A DNA stretch of 9,349 nucleotides from a bacterium (GCA_020049615.1 JAIFKN010000058.1:1-9349); one strand, 5' to 3'. Shown: positions 1 through 6,961, counted from the stretch's first letter. Made by a program: numbers and translations. Notes: a model not told the origin generated them from the letters alone.

Positions 1-503
1 ACGCCCAGAAGGGCATGTGGAACATCTTCCTGGCGATGTTCTTCTCGACCCTGGCCTTCGCCTGCGCCGAGCCCTTCTTCTTCATCGGCTACCTCATCGG
101 TCTCGCCATCTTCGGCCTCTACCAGGCCATGTTCATGGCCAACGCCGGTGGTGCTTGGGACAACGCCAAGAAGGTCGTCGAGTGCGAGCTGCGCGCCAAG
201 AACACCCCGCTGCACGAGGCCTCGATCGTCGGCGACACCGTCGGTGACCCCTTCAAGGACACCAGCTCGGTGGCCATGAACCCGGTGATCAAGTTCGCGA
301 CCCTGTTCGGCCTGCTGGCGGTCTCGCTGGCGGTTGGACTCGACCGCAGCGTCTCGATCACCCTGGCCGTGGTCTTCTTCATCGTCTCGATGGTCTTCGT
401 CTACCGCAGCTTCTACAGCATGCGTATCGAAGGCGCCGAGGGGCAACCTGAATCGCAAGCACCCCGCGGGGGTATCCCGCGGGGTGCTTCGTTTCGTGCG
501 TAG
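1..503 (+). CDS. hppA: Membrane-bound ion-translocating pyrophosphatase, C-terminal part (5' end outside window)
   Basis: This is the C-terminal end of a membrane pyrophosphatase, which hydrolyses PPi to pump H+ or Na+ across the membrane. The frame is open to the left edge (first full codon at 3), so the first Met at base 15 is internal. Counting from that Met, residues 45-53 read GGAWDNAKK and 73-85 read GDTVGDPFKDTSS; these are the conserved cytoplasmic pyrophosphate/Mg-binding loops of the family. Hydrophobic segments lie at about 4-17, 21-42, 91-108 and 112-130. The residues that separate K+-dependent from K+-independent enzymes lie upstream of the window, so subtype and pumped ion cannot be called. 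The last 15 or so codons run through a strong hairpin and encode QAPRGGIPRGAS followed by FRA. That tail looks like translated terminator, not conserved protein. The family call is firm; the true C-terminus is doubtful. Confidence 0.93.
   Translation, partial: AQKGMWNIFLAMFFSTLAFACAEPFFFIGYLIGLAIFGLYQAMFMANAGGAWDNAKKVVECELRAKNTPLHEASIVGDTVGDPFKDTSSVAMNPVIKFATLFGLLAVSLAVGLDRSVSITLAVVFFIVSMVFVYRSFYSMRIEGAEGQPESQAPRGGIPRGASFRA
457..489 (+). terminator. Strong hairpin, probable intrinsic terminator of hppA
   Basis: A perfect 14-bp stem, AAGCACCCCGCGGG pairing with CCCGCGGGGTGCTT, encloses a 5-base loop (GGTAT). It is followed by CGTTTCG, which is only moderately T-rich. The hairpin sits at the end of the hppA reading frame and partly inside it. 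The same stem recurs at 655-685. Confidence 0.75.
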
Positions 504-504
504 C

Positions 505-543
505 GCCGACTTGAGTCGGCCTGGTCGGCGGACTTCAGTCCGC
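505..543. repeat. Pair of adjacent look-alike palindromes (REP-like)
   Basis: Two 16-base palindromes, GCCGACTTGAGTCGGC (505-520) and GCGGACTTCAGTCCGC (528-543), each form a 7-bp stem with a 2-base centre and lie 7 bases apart. They differ at three positions. Two of these, positions 3 and 14, pair with each other and have swapped C-G for G-C, so the stem is preserved. This resembles REP-type intergenic palindromes; whether it recurs in the genome cannot be seen here. Confidence 0.6.
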
Positions 544-562
544 TGAGGGGCAATGGGGTGGC

Positions 563-650
563 TGGCTACTGGCTACTGGCTACTGGCTGCTGGCTGCTGG
601 CTGCTGGCCACTGGTCGCTGGCCGCTGGTTACTGGTCGCTGGTCGCTGGC
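563..650. repeat. Heptamer tandem repeat, consensus TGGYYRC, 12 units
   Basis: There are twelve uninterrupted 7-base units (563-646) followed by a partial TGGC (647-650); a TGGC also precedes the array (559-562). In order the units are TGGCTAC three times, TGGCTGC three times, TGGCCAC, TGGTCGC, TGGCCGC, TGGTTAC and TGGTCGC twice. TGG and the final C never vary. Positions 4, 5 and 6 vary only by transitions (C/T, T/C, A/G). The array is not coding: the period of 7 shifts frame every unit, and it sits between two convergent genes. Confidence 0.9.
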
Positions 651-654
651 AACG

Positions 655-685
655 AAGCACCCCGCGGGATTCCCGCGGGGTGCTT
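655..685 (-). terminator. Second copy of the hairpin, probable terminator of clpP
   Basis: The same 14-bp stem as at 457-489 recurs with a 3-base loop (ATT). It lies 23 bases beyond the clpP stop codon. On the minus strand it is followed by CGTTGCC, a poor T-run, so termination strength is uncertain. Being palindromic it could act in both directions and also back up hppA termination. Confidence 0.7.
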
Positions 686-708
686 GGCGATCCGACGCGA
701 TCAAGCCC

Positions 709-1329
709 TCAGATCACTTCGTCGATGATCCCGTAGGCTTTCGCTTCGTCCGCATCCAGCCAGTAGTCGCGGTCGCAGTCCTCGGCGACCTTCTCGAACG
801 GCTGGCCGCAGTTCTCGGCCAGGATCTTCAGCAGCGTCTCCTTCATCTTGAGGATGCGCTTGGCCGAGATCTCGATGTCGGTGGCCTGGCCGCGGGCCCC
901 GCCGAGCGGCTGGTGCAGCAGGACCTCGCCGTGCTTCATGATCCTACGGTGGCCCTTGGCGCAGCCGGAGAGGATGATCGCGCCCATCGAGGCGGCCATG
1001 CCGCTGACGATGCAATGCACCGGCGCGGGGCTGCGGCGGATGGTGTCGTAGACCGCCATGCCATCGACGATCGAACCGCCGGGCGAGTTGAGGTACAGCG
1101 TGATCGGCTTCTTAGGGTCCTCGAGCGCGAGGTAGGTGAGCTGGCGCACGCAGCGGTTGGCGGTGCGGTTGTTGACCTCCTCACCGAACCACACGATGCG
1201 GTCGGCGAGCAGCCTGGTGGGGATATCCAGGACGACGGTCTTGCCCTCCCGGGTGGTGAGGATCTTCGGCTCGGCCTCGGCCGCACCGGTCATGTCGTCA
1301 TCATCATCGGAGCGGTATGGCTTGGTCAT
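709..1329 (-). CDS. clpP: ATP-dependent Clp protease proteolytic subunit ClpP
   Basis: This is a 206-residue serine peptidase of family S14, the chamber-forming subunit that degrades proteins fed in by Clp/Hsp100 ATPases in the cytoplasm. The catalytic triad is visible as Ser114 (in GMAASMGA), His139 (in LLHQPLGG) and Asp188 (in DCDRDYWL). The Ser-His spacing of 25 and His-Asp spacing of 49 equal those of E. coli ClpP. NSPGGS at 81-86 is the conserved oxyanion/strand motif. The N-terminus carries a run of six acidic residues (D7-D12) not typical of ClpP; Met13 is an alternative start just after it. AGG lies 11 bases before the chosen ATG and is only a weak ribosome site. A short GC-rich inverted repeat (1341-1358) sits just upstream. 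No clpX or tig lies next to it; the upstream neighbour is the PhoH-type gene 54 bases away, probably on the same transcript. Confidence 0.95.
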   Translation of the reverse strand: MTKPYRSDDDDDMTGAAEAEPKILTTREGKTVVLDIPTRLLADRIVWFGEEVNNRTANRCVRQLTYLALEDPKKPITLYLNSPGGSIVDGMAVYDTIRRSPAPVHCIVSGMAASMGAIILSGCAKGHRRIMKHGEVLLHQPLGGARGQATDIEISAKRILKMKETLLKILAENCGQPFEKVAEDCDRDYWLDADEAKAYGIIDEVI

Positions 1330-1383
1330 GCCCGGAACCTAGGCCGGCGGCGCGGCCTGCCAAGCCCTGCCCGCATCAGGGGG

Positions 1384-2706
1384 CTACAGGATGTCGGCGG
1401 CGACGCCGGCCAGTTCGGAGCGCTCCGACTTGGTGAAGGTCACATGCCCGGCCAGCGGCTGGCCGCGCAGGCGCTCGACCACATGGGTCAGGCCGTTCGA
1501 GTTCGAGTCGAGGTAGGGATTGTCGATCTGGTGCGGGTCGCCGGTCAGCACCACCTTGGTGTCCTCGCCGGCGCGCGAGATGATGGTCTTGATCTCGTGC
1601 GGGGTCAGGTTCTGCGCCTCGTCGACGACGACGAACTGGCGGGCGATGGAGCGGCCGCGGATGTAGGTCAGCGCCTCCATGGTGATCGTCTCCTCGGCGA
1701 TCAGGCGCTTGATCACGTCGTCGGGGTCGCGCTCCTCGCTGGCGAGGAGGAAGTGCAGGTTGTCGAAGATCGGCCCCATCCAGTGCGTCAGCTTGTCGTC
1801 CTTGGTGCCGGGCAGGTAGCCGATGTCGGCGCCCAGCGGCATGATCGGCCGCGACACCAGCAGCTTCTTGTAGCGTTCGCTGTCGATCACCTTGTTCAGG
1901 CCGCACGCCAGGGCGAGCAGGGTCTTGCCGGTGCCGGCGCGTCCGACCAGGGTGACCAGCTTGACCTTGTCGTCGAGCAGCAGCTCGAAGGCCATGCGCT
2001 GCTCGGGGCTGCGCGGCACGACGCTGTAGAGGTCCGGCGGTTCCTCGGAGAGCGGCTTCAGCAGGCCTTCGCCGCCATCGAAGCGCAGCAGGGCGGTGTG
2101 GTTCTTGTCCTTGCGGTCGCGCAGCACGACGAACTGGTTCCACACCAGCGGCAGGTCCTCCTTGCCGACCAGCTTGGCAGGATCGACCGCGCGCTGCGCC
2201 AGGTCGTCGACCTCGTCGCCGGCCACGTCGACGGTGACGAAACCGGTGTACAGTTCGTCGACGTTGACCCGCATCGCCTTGAAGTCTTCGCTGGGGATGT
2301 CCAGCGCATCGGCCTTCACGCGGGCGTTGATGTCCTTCGAGATGAAGGTGACCTGGCGGCCCTGGGTCTTCAGCTGGTGGGCGCAGCCGAGGATGCGGTT
2401 GTCGTTGATCCCGGGCAGCATCCCGGCGATCGGCGCGCCATCCATGACCACCTGGATGGTGCCGCCCTGCGGCGTGACCACGCCCTCGCGCAGACTGCCC
2501 TGGGCGCGCAGGCGGTCGAGCGAGCGCACGACCTCGCGCGAGTTCTGCCCCAGCTCGTTGTTGGCGGTCTTGAAGCGGTCGAGCTCTTCCAGCACGACCA
2601 TGGGGATGACGACGTGGTTGTCGGCGAAGGCGAACAGCGAGGCGGGATTGTGCAGGAGGACGTTGGTGTCGATGACGAAGGACTTCGGACGGTTGGCTGG
2701 CGACAT
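1384..2706 (-). CDS. phoH: PIN-PhoH protein: PIN nuclease domain fused to PhoH-type ATPase
   Basis: The protein has 440 residues. Residues about 9-140 form a PIN domain, an RNase fold: FVIDTNVLLHNP carries Asp13, VLEELDRFK carries Glu40/41, and SKDINARVKAD carries Asp125 and Asp133. Together these can supply the acidic metal site. Residues about 225-440 form the PhoH ATPase: Walker A GRAGTGKT (255-262), Walker B FVVVDEAQN (358-366) and TGDPHQID (388-395). This layout matches YlaK/PhoH2-type proteins, for which RNA unwinding and cleavage have been reported in mycobacteria; the role here is inferred. The frame stays open to 2796, but the extra 30 residues are low-complexity and precede the PIN motif, so the ATG at 2706 is preferred. 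A GGGAAGA about 14 bases upstream is a poorly spaced ribosome site. It is probably co-transcribed with clpP and starts after a 256-base gap with its own promoter candidate. Confidence 0.92.
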   Translation of the reverse strand: MSPANRPKSFVIDTNVLLHNPASLFAFADNHVVIPMVVLEELDRFKTANNELGQNSREVVRSLDRLRAQGSLREGVVTPQGGTIQVVMDGAPIAGMLPGINDNRILGCAHQLKTQGRQVTFISKDINARVKADALDIPSEDFKAMRVNVDELYTGFVTVDVAGDEVDDLAQRAVDPAKLVGKEDLPLVWNQFVVLRDRKDKNHTALLRFDGGEGLLKPLSEEPPDLYSVVPRSPEQRMAFELLLDDKVKLVTLVGRAGTGKTLLALACGLNKVIDSERYKKLLVSRPIMPLGADIGYLPGTKDDKLTHWMGPIFDNLHFLLASEERDPDDVIKRLIAEETITMEALTYIRGRSIARQFVVVDEAQNLTPHEIKTIISRAGEDTKVVLTGDPHQIDNPYLDSNSNGLTHVVERLRGQPLAGHVTFTKSERSELAGVAADIL

Positions 2707-2767
2707 GCGCGGATGGTCTTCCCGGTAAGGGGCTGGGTGGAGCGGGTCGTCGCCCGCTGACACGCTG

Positions 2768-2796
2768 ATGATCGGCGGAGGGCCTACGCTTCGCAA
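2768..2796 (-). promoter_or_regulatory. Candidate sigma-70-like promoter for phoH-clpP
   Basis: On the minus strand TTGCGA (2796-2791, 4 of 6 matches to TTGACA) lies exactly 17 bases before GATCAT (2773-2768, 4 of 6 matches to TATAAT). Transcription would begin near 2761, giving a leader of about 55 bases before the phoH ATG. That leader contains a small inverted repeat, AGCGGG/CCCGCT (2741-2758). Another hairpin, GGGTGC/GCACCC (2806-2823), lies just upstream of the -35 box. Chance matches of this quality occur often, so confidence is low. Nothing else was found in the 2707-2962 gap. Confidence 0.3.
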
Positions 2797-2962
2797 GGGC
2801 CGGCTGGGTGCTGCACCGCACCCGTGATCAGCCGCCTCGCACCAGGAGTGCCGGATCCGGATGCCGCCACAGGGTGGGTTGAAATCCCGCTTCGTCCCGG
2901 CCCGGATGGCCGCAGGTCATTCGTCACGGGGCGCTGGGCATGGGGTCCCGGCTGCCGCATGC

Positions 2963-4819
2963 CTATCCGTGCGTACGCGCCTCCTGGCGCATGGTCAGGG
3001 CATGCAGGCGGGCGTAGCGGCCGCCGGGGCGGGCGATCAGCTCGGCCGGGGTGCCGTCCTCGGCGATGCGGCCCTTGTGGAACACCAGGATGCGATCGAC
3101 GCCGCGCAGGGTCGAGAGGCGGTGGGCGACGATGAAGGTGGTGCGGCCGACGCAGAACAGGTCGAGATCGTGCTGCAGCTTGGCTTCGGTCTCGAGGTCC
3201 AGGGCCGAAGTCGGCTCATCGAGGATGACGATGCGCGGCTCGCGCAGGAACAGGCGGGCCAGGGCGATGCGCTGGCGCTGTCCGCCGGACAGCTTGCTGC
3301 CGCGCTCGCCGCAGGGGGTGTCGAAGCCGCGTTCGAGGGCACTGATGAAGTCGAAGGCCTGGGCCCGCCGCGCCGCCTCCTCGACCTCGGCATCGCTCGC
3401 CAGCGGCCGGCCGTAACGGATGTTCTCGCGTACCGAGGCGTTCCACAGGAAGGCGTCCTGGCCCATGATGGCGCAGGCGCGGCGCAGGGTCAGCAGGCCG
3501 ACCTCGTCGAGCGTGTGGCCGTCGTAACGCACCTCGCCGCGCTGCGGCCGGTAGAAGCCGAGCACCAGATCGAGGAAGGTGCTCTTGCCGGCGCCGGTCT
3601 CGCCGACCAGGCCGATGCGCTGACCGCGTGGGATGTCGAGGTCGATGTCGGCCAGGACCGGGGTCTGCTCGGCCCCGGGGTAGTGGAACTGCACGCCGGT
3701 GAAGTGCAGGGCTCCCGCCACCTGGACGGATTTCTGTGGCTGCTGGAAGCTCTCCAGTTCGCGCGAGTCGATCAGTTCCAGCAGCGAGGCCATGCCGGGC
3801 TGGGCCGCCTGCCAGGCATCGTAGGCGCCCATGCTGTTGTAGGTGCCGTTGCGCACATGGATCAGCACACCCATGAAGCCGACCGCCTCGCCGAGCGTGG
3901 CCTGACCGGAATAGACGAGGTAGGCCGCCGCGCACCAGGTCAGGGTTGTCGCGTATTCGCCGACGAACTGGATGGCCATGCTGATCCAGCGCATGAACAC
4001 GCTCTGCTCGACGCCGCTGCTGCGCACCTCCTCGATCGCGGCGTCCATGCGCTCGGCGGCGATCTCCTCGTTGCCCAGGCTCTTGGTCAGGCGCATGCCG
4101 CCGATGAATTCGACGATGCGGGCGGAGAAGTCCTCGCTGGTCGCCTGCACCCGCCGGTTCAGCACCCGGACGCGCTTGTAGGTCAGCCGGATGACGGCGA
4201 GTTGCAACGGCACCGCGACCAGCGCGATCAGCGCCAGCTTCCAGTTGAGGAAAAAGATCCAGGCGGCGGAGACCAGGCCCAGGGACAGGCCGACGACCAT
4301 CGAGCCGGCGACCTGGCCGAGGAACCCTTCGACCCGCCCGAGGTCGACGGTGACCTGGTTGGACAGGGCGCCGGCTCCGCGGCGGGTGAAATAGGACAGC
4401 GACATGCGCTGCAACTGGTCGACGATCAGGCGGCGCAGGCGGGCGGTGGTGGTGCGGATGAGACGCTGCGACAACGAGAACGCGCGCACCGTCATCCAGG
4501 CGTGCAGCGGCCACAGCGCGAGCAGCGCCCCGGCCCACGCCAGCGTCAGCCAGAGCTTGTGGCTGACGAGGTCGTCGGGCGCGACCAGCGGGAAGCTGCC
4601 GTTGATGACATGGTCGATCAGGTAGGTGATCGAGGCGGCGAAGGGCACGTAGCTGGCCGCCTGGAGGGCCTGGAACACCGCCATCTGCACGGCGGTGCGG
4701 CGGTCCGAGAGCAGCAGGGCGATCAGCCGCCGCAGCGGACTGCAGCCAAGGGTGCGTTCGAGGACGATCCGTCCGGAGAGCTGCCGACGCGAGCCCGAGG
4801 GGCTCTGGTCAGTGGTCAT
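2963..4819 (-). CDS. ABC exporter half-transporter (membrane domain fused to ATPase)
   Basis: At 618 residues this has the normal length for a MsbA-like (ABCB-type) exporter half, which works as a homo- or heterodimer in the inner membrane. The N-terminal membrane domain has hydrophobic segments at about 43-68, 88-108, 170-188, 190-210, 283-303 and 306-322. The ATPase domain (about 370-600) is complete: Walker A GETGAGKS (406-413), Q-loop Gln454, signature LSGGQ (510-514), Walker B IVILDE (530-535), D-loop SALD (538-541) and switch His566. All catalytic residues are intact, so it should be active. The substrate cannot be read from sequence; lipid, peptide or drug export are all possible. It is the last gene of the five-gene leftward run, 47 bases after the ECF sigma gene. 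The ATG has no good ribosome site close by; GGAGG lies about 24 bases upstream with no in-frame ATG, GTG or TTG between. Confidence 0.93.
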   Translation of the reverse strand: MTTDQSPSGSRRQLSGRIVLERTLGCSPLRRLIALLLSDRRTAVQMAVFQALQAASYVPFAASITYLIDHVINGSFPLVAPDDLVSHKLWLTLAWAGALLALWPLHAWMTVRAFSLSQRLIRTTTARLRRLIVDQLQRMSLSYFTRRGAGALSNQVTVDLGRVEGFLGQVAGSMVVGLSLGLVSAAWIFFLNWKLALIALVAVPLQLAVIRLTYKRVRVLNRRVQATSEDFSARIVEFIGGMRLTKSLGNEEIAAERMDAAIEEVRSSGVEQSVFMRWISMAIQFVGEYATTLTWCAAAYLVYSGQATLGEAVGFMGVLIHVRNGTYNSMGAYDAWQAAQPGMASLLELIDSRELESFQQPQKSVQVAGALHFTGVQFHYPGAEQTPVLADIDLDIPRGQRIGLVGETGAGKSTFLDLVLGFYRPQRGEVRYDGHTLDEVGLLTLRRACAIMGQDAFLWNASVRENIRYGRPLASDAEVEEAARRAQAFDFISALERGFDTPCGERGSKLSGGQRQRIALARLFLREPRIVILDEPTSALDLETEAKLQHDLDLFCVGRTTFIVAHRLSTLRGVDRILVFHKGRIAEDGTPAELIARPGGRYARLHALTMRQEARTHG

Positions 4820-4866
4820 GGCCGGTATGCTGGCAGGCGCAACGCCTCCTCAAGGGCGCGCTCGGG

Positions 4867-5475
4867 TCAGAAGAGCTTTTTCCCATCGGCACCAGCTATC
4901 CCTTCGAGCTTCGCCCGCAGCAGGCGCAGGGCGTGGAACATGCGGCTGCGCAGGGTGCCGAGGCTGACCCCGCCGAGGATCTCGCTGGCCGCCTCGTAGG
5001 TCATGTCCTGGTAGACCACCAGTTCGATGATCTCGCGGTAGATCTGCGGCAACTCGGCCAGGGCCTTGGCCACGAACGCGGCCGCCTCGGCGCGCTGCAG
5101 TGGGTTGTCGACCTCGGGCAGCGCGCGATCCGGCGGCTGCGGCACGCCAGGCGAGTCCTCGTCGGCATCGGCGAAGCTGACCTGGGGCCGGCGATTCCGC
5201 GCCTGCAACCAGTCGAGCGCGGTGTTCCTGGCCACGGTGTAGAACCAGGTCGAGAAGCGGCGCGTCGGGTCGTAGCGGTCGGCGCGCTGGAACACCTTGA
5301 GGAAGACGTCCTGGCCGATGCAGGCGGCCTGGTCGTAGTCGCGCACGATCTGGTAGAGGTAAGCCAGGATGGGCCGGCGGTAGCGCTCGTAGAGCAGTCC
5401 GAACGCCTCGAGGTCGCCGTCGCGGCAACGCTCGGCGAGCTTCTCATCGCTGTCTTCGCCGGGCTTGGCGAGCAT
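4867..5475 (-). CDS. RNA polymerase sigma factor, ECF (sigma-70) family
   Basis: This is a 202-residue two-domain sigma factor that directs RNA polymerase to a specific promoter set. Region 2 covers about 10-96: EKLAERCRDGDLEAF, then GQDVFLKVFQRADRYDP (2.2), then FSTWFYTVARNTALDWLQA (2.3/2.4). A Pro- and Asp-rich linker (about 97-125) leads to region 4 (about 130-192), with ELPQIYREI and the helix-turn-helix MTYEAASEILGGVSLGTLRSR. The frame is open for another 127 codons upstream, but that stretch is a shadow of the hotdog gene. The ATG at 5475 shares its A with the preceding TGA stop (TGATG), which implies translational coupling. There is no anti-sigma factor in the window; its neighbours are the hotdog protein and an ABC exporter. 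Promoter targets are unknown. Confidence 0.93.
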   Translation of the reverse strand: MLAKPGEDSDEKLAERCRDGDLEAFGLLYERYRRPILAYLYQIVRDYDQAACIGQDVFLKVFQRADRYDPTRRFSTWFYTVARNTALDWLQARNRRPQVSFADADEDSPGVPQPPDRALPEVDNPLQRAEAAAFVAKALAELPQIYREIIELVVYQDMTYEAASEILGGVSLGTLRSRMFHALRLLRAKLEGIAGADGKKLF

Positions 5476-6374
5476 CAGCCGAGCGTGGCTTCGATGAGCA
5501 GGGTGTCGCCGGGGCGGACCGGCTCGCGGAAGGCGATGCGGCGCAGGCTGGCGACGCGCGGGACGCCGCCATCGTCGACCAGGGCCAGTTCGCGGACCTC
5601 GGCCACCTCGCTGCCGTCGGGCCGCCTGACGCTGCCCGAGGCGGTGCAGGCCACGAGGCCGAGCTTCATGGCGGCGACCCAGGCGGCGTCGGCGACCGCG
5701 GCGAACTGGGTCACGCCCATCATCAACGGAGCGCCGGGGAAGTGGCCGGGCACGAAGGGGTGGTCGTGCGGATAGGTGTACGAGCAGACGATCTTCTTCG
5801 CCGCCGGATCCCAGCTGACGACACCATCGACGAAGCGGGCCGGCCGGGCCTTCCAACCGAACTCGGCGACCGGCGTGGCCGGTGGCAACGGCAGCGGGCG
5901 GGGCGGGCGGCCAGAGACCTCGGCCAGGGTGGAGACGCCGCTCATCACCTCGGCTTCCAACACGCGCTGGCCATCGATCTCGGCCCAGGTGCCGAACACG
6001 GTGAAGGGCGCGCGGTCGCGGGTGATCTCGGCATGGCCGATCAGCTTGCCGGCGAAGGGCACCTGGCGGTTGAACACCACGCGCGAGATCGAGCTGAACA
6101 CCGCCACCTGCCCGTTCGGCGCCAGGCGCGGGGTCAGCAGCGGGATGCCGGTCAGGGCGAGGAATTCGAAGACGAACGGCTCGTACCAGCAGGCGTTGCC
6201 GGCGCCGTCGCGGCGGCCCATGACTTCGCGGCCGCGGGCATCGCCGGGCGGCACGGTGGTGACGGACTGGGCGACCTTGCCGCAGTCGTGCACCTCGACG
6301 AGGTCCGGCAGCATGTTGCAGCCGCGGTGCGGGAGGTGGGCTTCGAGGGCCTTGGGGTCCAGGGAGAGGGGCAT
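5475..6374 (-). CDS. Double-hotdog protein related to FabA/FabZ 3-hydroxyacyl-ACP dehydratases
   Basis: The 299-residue protein has two hotdog domains joined by a Pro-rich linker (about 155-168). Domain 1 (about 1-150) opens with LPHRGCNMLPDLVEV, like the FabZ start, and continues with ISRVVFNRQVPFAGKL. Domain 2 (about 178-299) has HPFVPGHFPGAPLMMG, matching the FabZ catalytic segment. FabZ uses a His and a Glu 14 residues apart, taken from different subunits of a dimer. Here domain 2 keeps the His (His211) but has Ala225 at the Glu position. Domain 1 has Glu70 at the Glu position but Asp56 at the His position. The two halves together could therefore form one site. Domain 2 ends only 10 residues after RPGD, about 30 earlier than usual. 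The ATG at 6374 is chosen because the longer frame (to 6740) overlaps purN and lacks domain character. Substrate and pathway are unknown. Confidence 0.8.
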   Translation of the reverse strand: MPLSLDPKALEAHLPHRGCNMLPDLVEVHDCGKVAQSVTTVPPGDARGREVMGRRDGAGNACWYEPFVFEFLALTGIPLLTPRLAPNGQVAVFSSISRVVFNRQVPFAGKLIGHAEITRDRAPFTVFGTWAEIDGQRVLEAEVMSGVSTLAEVSGRPPRPLPLPPATPVAEFGWKARPARFVDGVVSWDPAAKKIVCSYTYPHDHPFVPGHFPGAPLMMGVTQFAAVADAAWVAAMKLGLVACTASGSVRRPDGSEVAEVRELALVDDGGVPRVASLRRIAFREPVRPGDTLLIEATLG

Positions 6375-6418
6375 CGCGGCAAACGTCCCAGGCCGCCCGC
6401 CCGACGCAAGCCCAGGGC

Positions 6419-6961
6419 TCAGCCGCGGGCGATCAGCCTGGCCAGCGCCCTGGGATACAGCTCGCGCTCTGCCGCCTGCACTCGCGCAGCCAGCGTCTCC
6501 GGCGTGTCCCCGTCCTCGACCCGCACCGCCAGCTGGTCGATGATCGGCCCGGTGTCGTAGCCGCCCCGGACGAGATGGACGGTGCATCCGCTGACCCGGC
6601 AGCCGTGCGCCAGCACCGCCTCGTGGACGTGATGGCCGTACATGCCCTTGCCGCCGAAGGAGGGCAGCAGGCTGGGATGGACGTTCACCGTGCTGCCGGC
6701 CCACGGGGCCGGCGGGTCCCAGTAGCGCATCCAGCCGCACATCGCGACATATTCGGCGCCATGCGCGCGCAAAGCCTCGGCCGGATCCTTGGCTACCACG
6801 CAGGGGTGGCCGAGCTGCCGCGCCCGCTCGATGCCGTAGGCGTCAGGCCGGCTGGCCACGACCACGGCGATGCTGGCCGGCAGAGTCCCGTCGGCGATGC
6901 GGTCGGCGAGGTTCTGGTAGGTCGTGCCGGAACCGGAGAGGAGGATGCCGAGGCGGGCCAT
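6419..6961 (-). CDS. purN: Phosphoribosylglycinamide formyltransferase-like protein (PurN)
   Basis: PurN transfers a formyl group from 10-formyl-tetrahydrofolate to GAR, the third step of de novo purine synthesis in the cytoplasm. The 180-residue protein begins with MARLGILLSGSGTTYQNL, the phosphate-binding start of the family. The catalytic Asn-His-Asp set is present: Asn93 and His95 in VNVHPSLLP, and Asp136 in GGYDTGP. Between them, FGGKGMYGHHVHEAV is the variant folate-loop form found in Bacteroidetes-type PurN, in place of the E. coli PGLHTHRQA. The length is slightly below the E. coli enzyme (212). A GTG start at 6991 would add 10 residues, but the ATG at 6961 fits the family start better; neither has a clear ribosome site. 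No other purine genes are nearby: it lies 55 bases after the sulfatase and 44 before the hotdog gene. A related formyltransferase with another substrate remains possible. Confidence 0.87.
   Translation of the reverse strand: MARLGILLSGSGTTYQNLADRIADGTLPASIAVVVASRPDAYGIERARQLGHPCVVAKDPAEALRAHGAEYVAMCGWMRYWDPPAPWAGSTVNVHPSLLPSFGGKGMYGHHVHEAVLAHGCRVSGCTVHLVRGGYDTGPIIDQLAVRVEDGDTPETLAARVQAAERELYPRALARLIARG

Noticed and set aside
563..650. CRISPR-like array
   Set aside because: The units are 7 bases with no spacers, so this is a simple tandem repeat.
1341..1358. Inverted repeat AGGCCG/CGGCCT just upstream of clpP as a terminator or riboswitch
   Set aside because: The stem is 6 bp in very GC-rich DNA with no T-run. 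It could slightly mask the ribosome site but is not enough to call.
553..2760. A 735-codon plus-strand open frame opposite clpP and phoH
   Set aside because: It is antisense to two genes with complete catalytic motifs. Its translation is low-complexity (rich in Ala, Gly, Val, Asp, Arg, Leu), as expected from the complement of GC-rich codons, and its start lies in the heptamer repeat.
2851..2860. 10-bp palindrome CCGGATCCGG in the phoH upstream gap as an operator
   Set aside because: A single short GC-rich palindrome is expected by chance, has no second copy, and lies upstream of the promoter candidate without other support.
2861..4999. A 712-codon plus-strand open frame opposite the ABC exporter and sigma gene
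   Set aside because: It has the same antisense shadow pattern, with no recognisable motif, and overlaps a full ABC exporter with every catalytic motif in place.
5476..5856. N-terminal extension of the sigma factor frame
   Set aside because: The extra 127 residues are Arg-rich shadow of the hotdog gene; sigma region 2 begins just after the ATG at 5475.
6375..6740. N-terminal extension of the double-hotdog frame
   Set aside because: The extra 122 residues are Arg/Gly/Pro-rich shadow of purN in another frame; the hotdog fold begins at the ATG at 6374.
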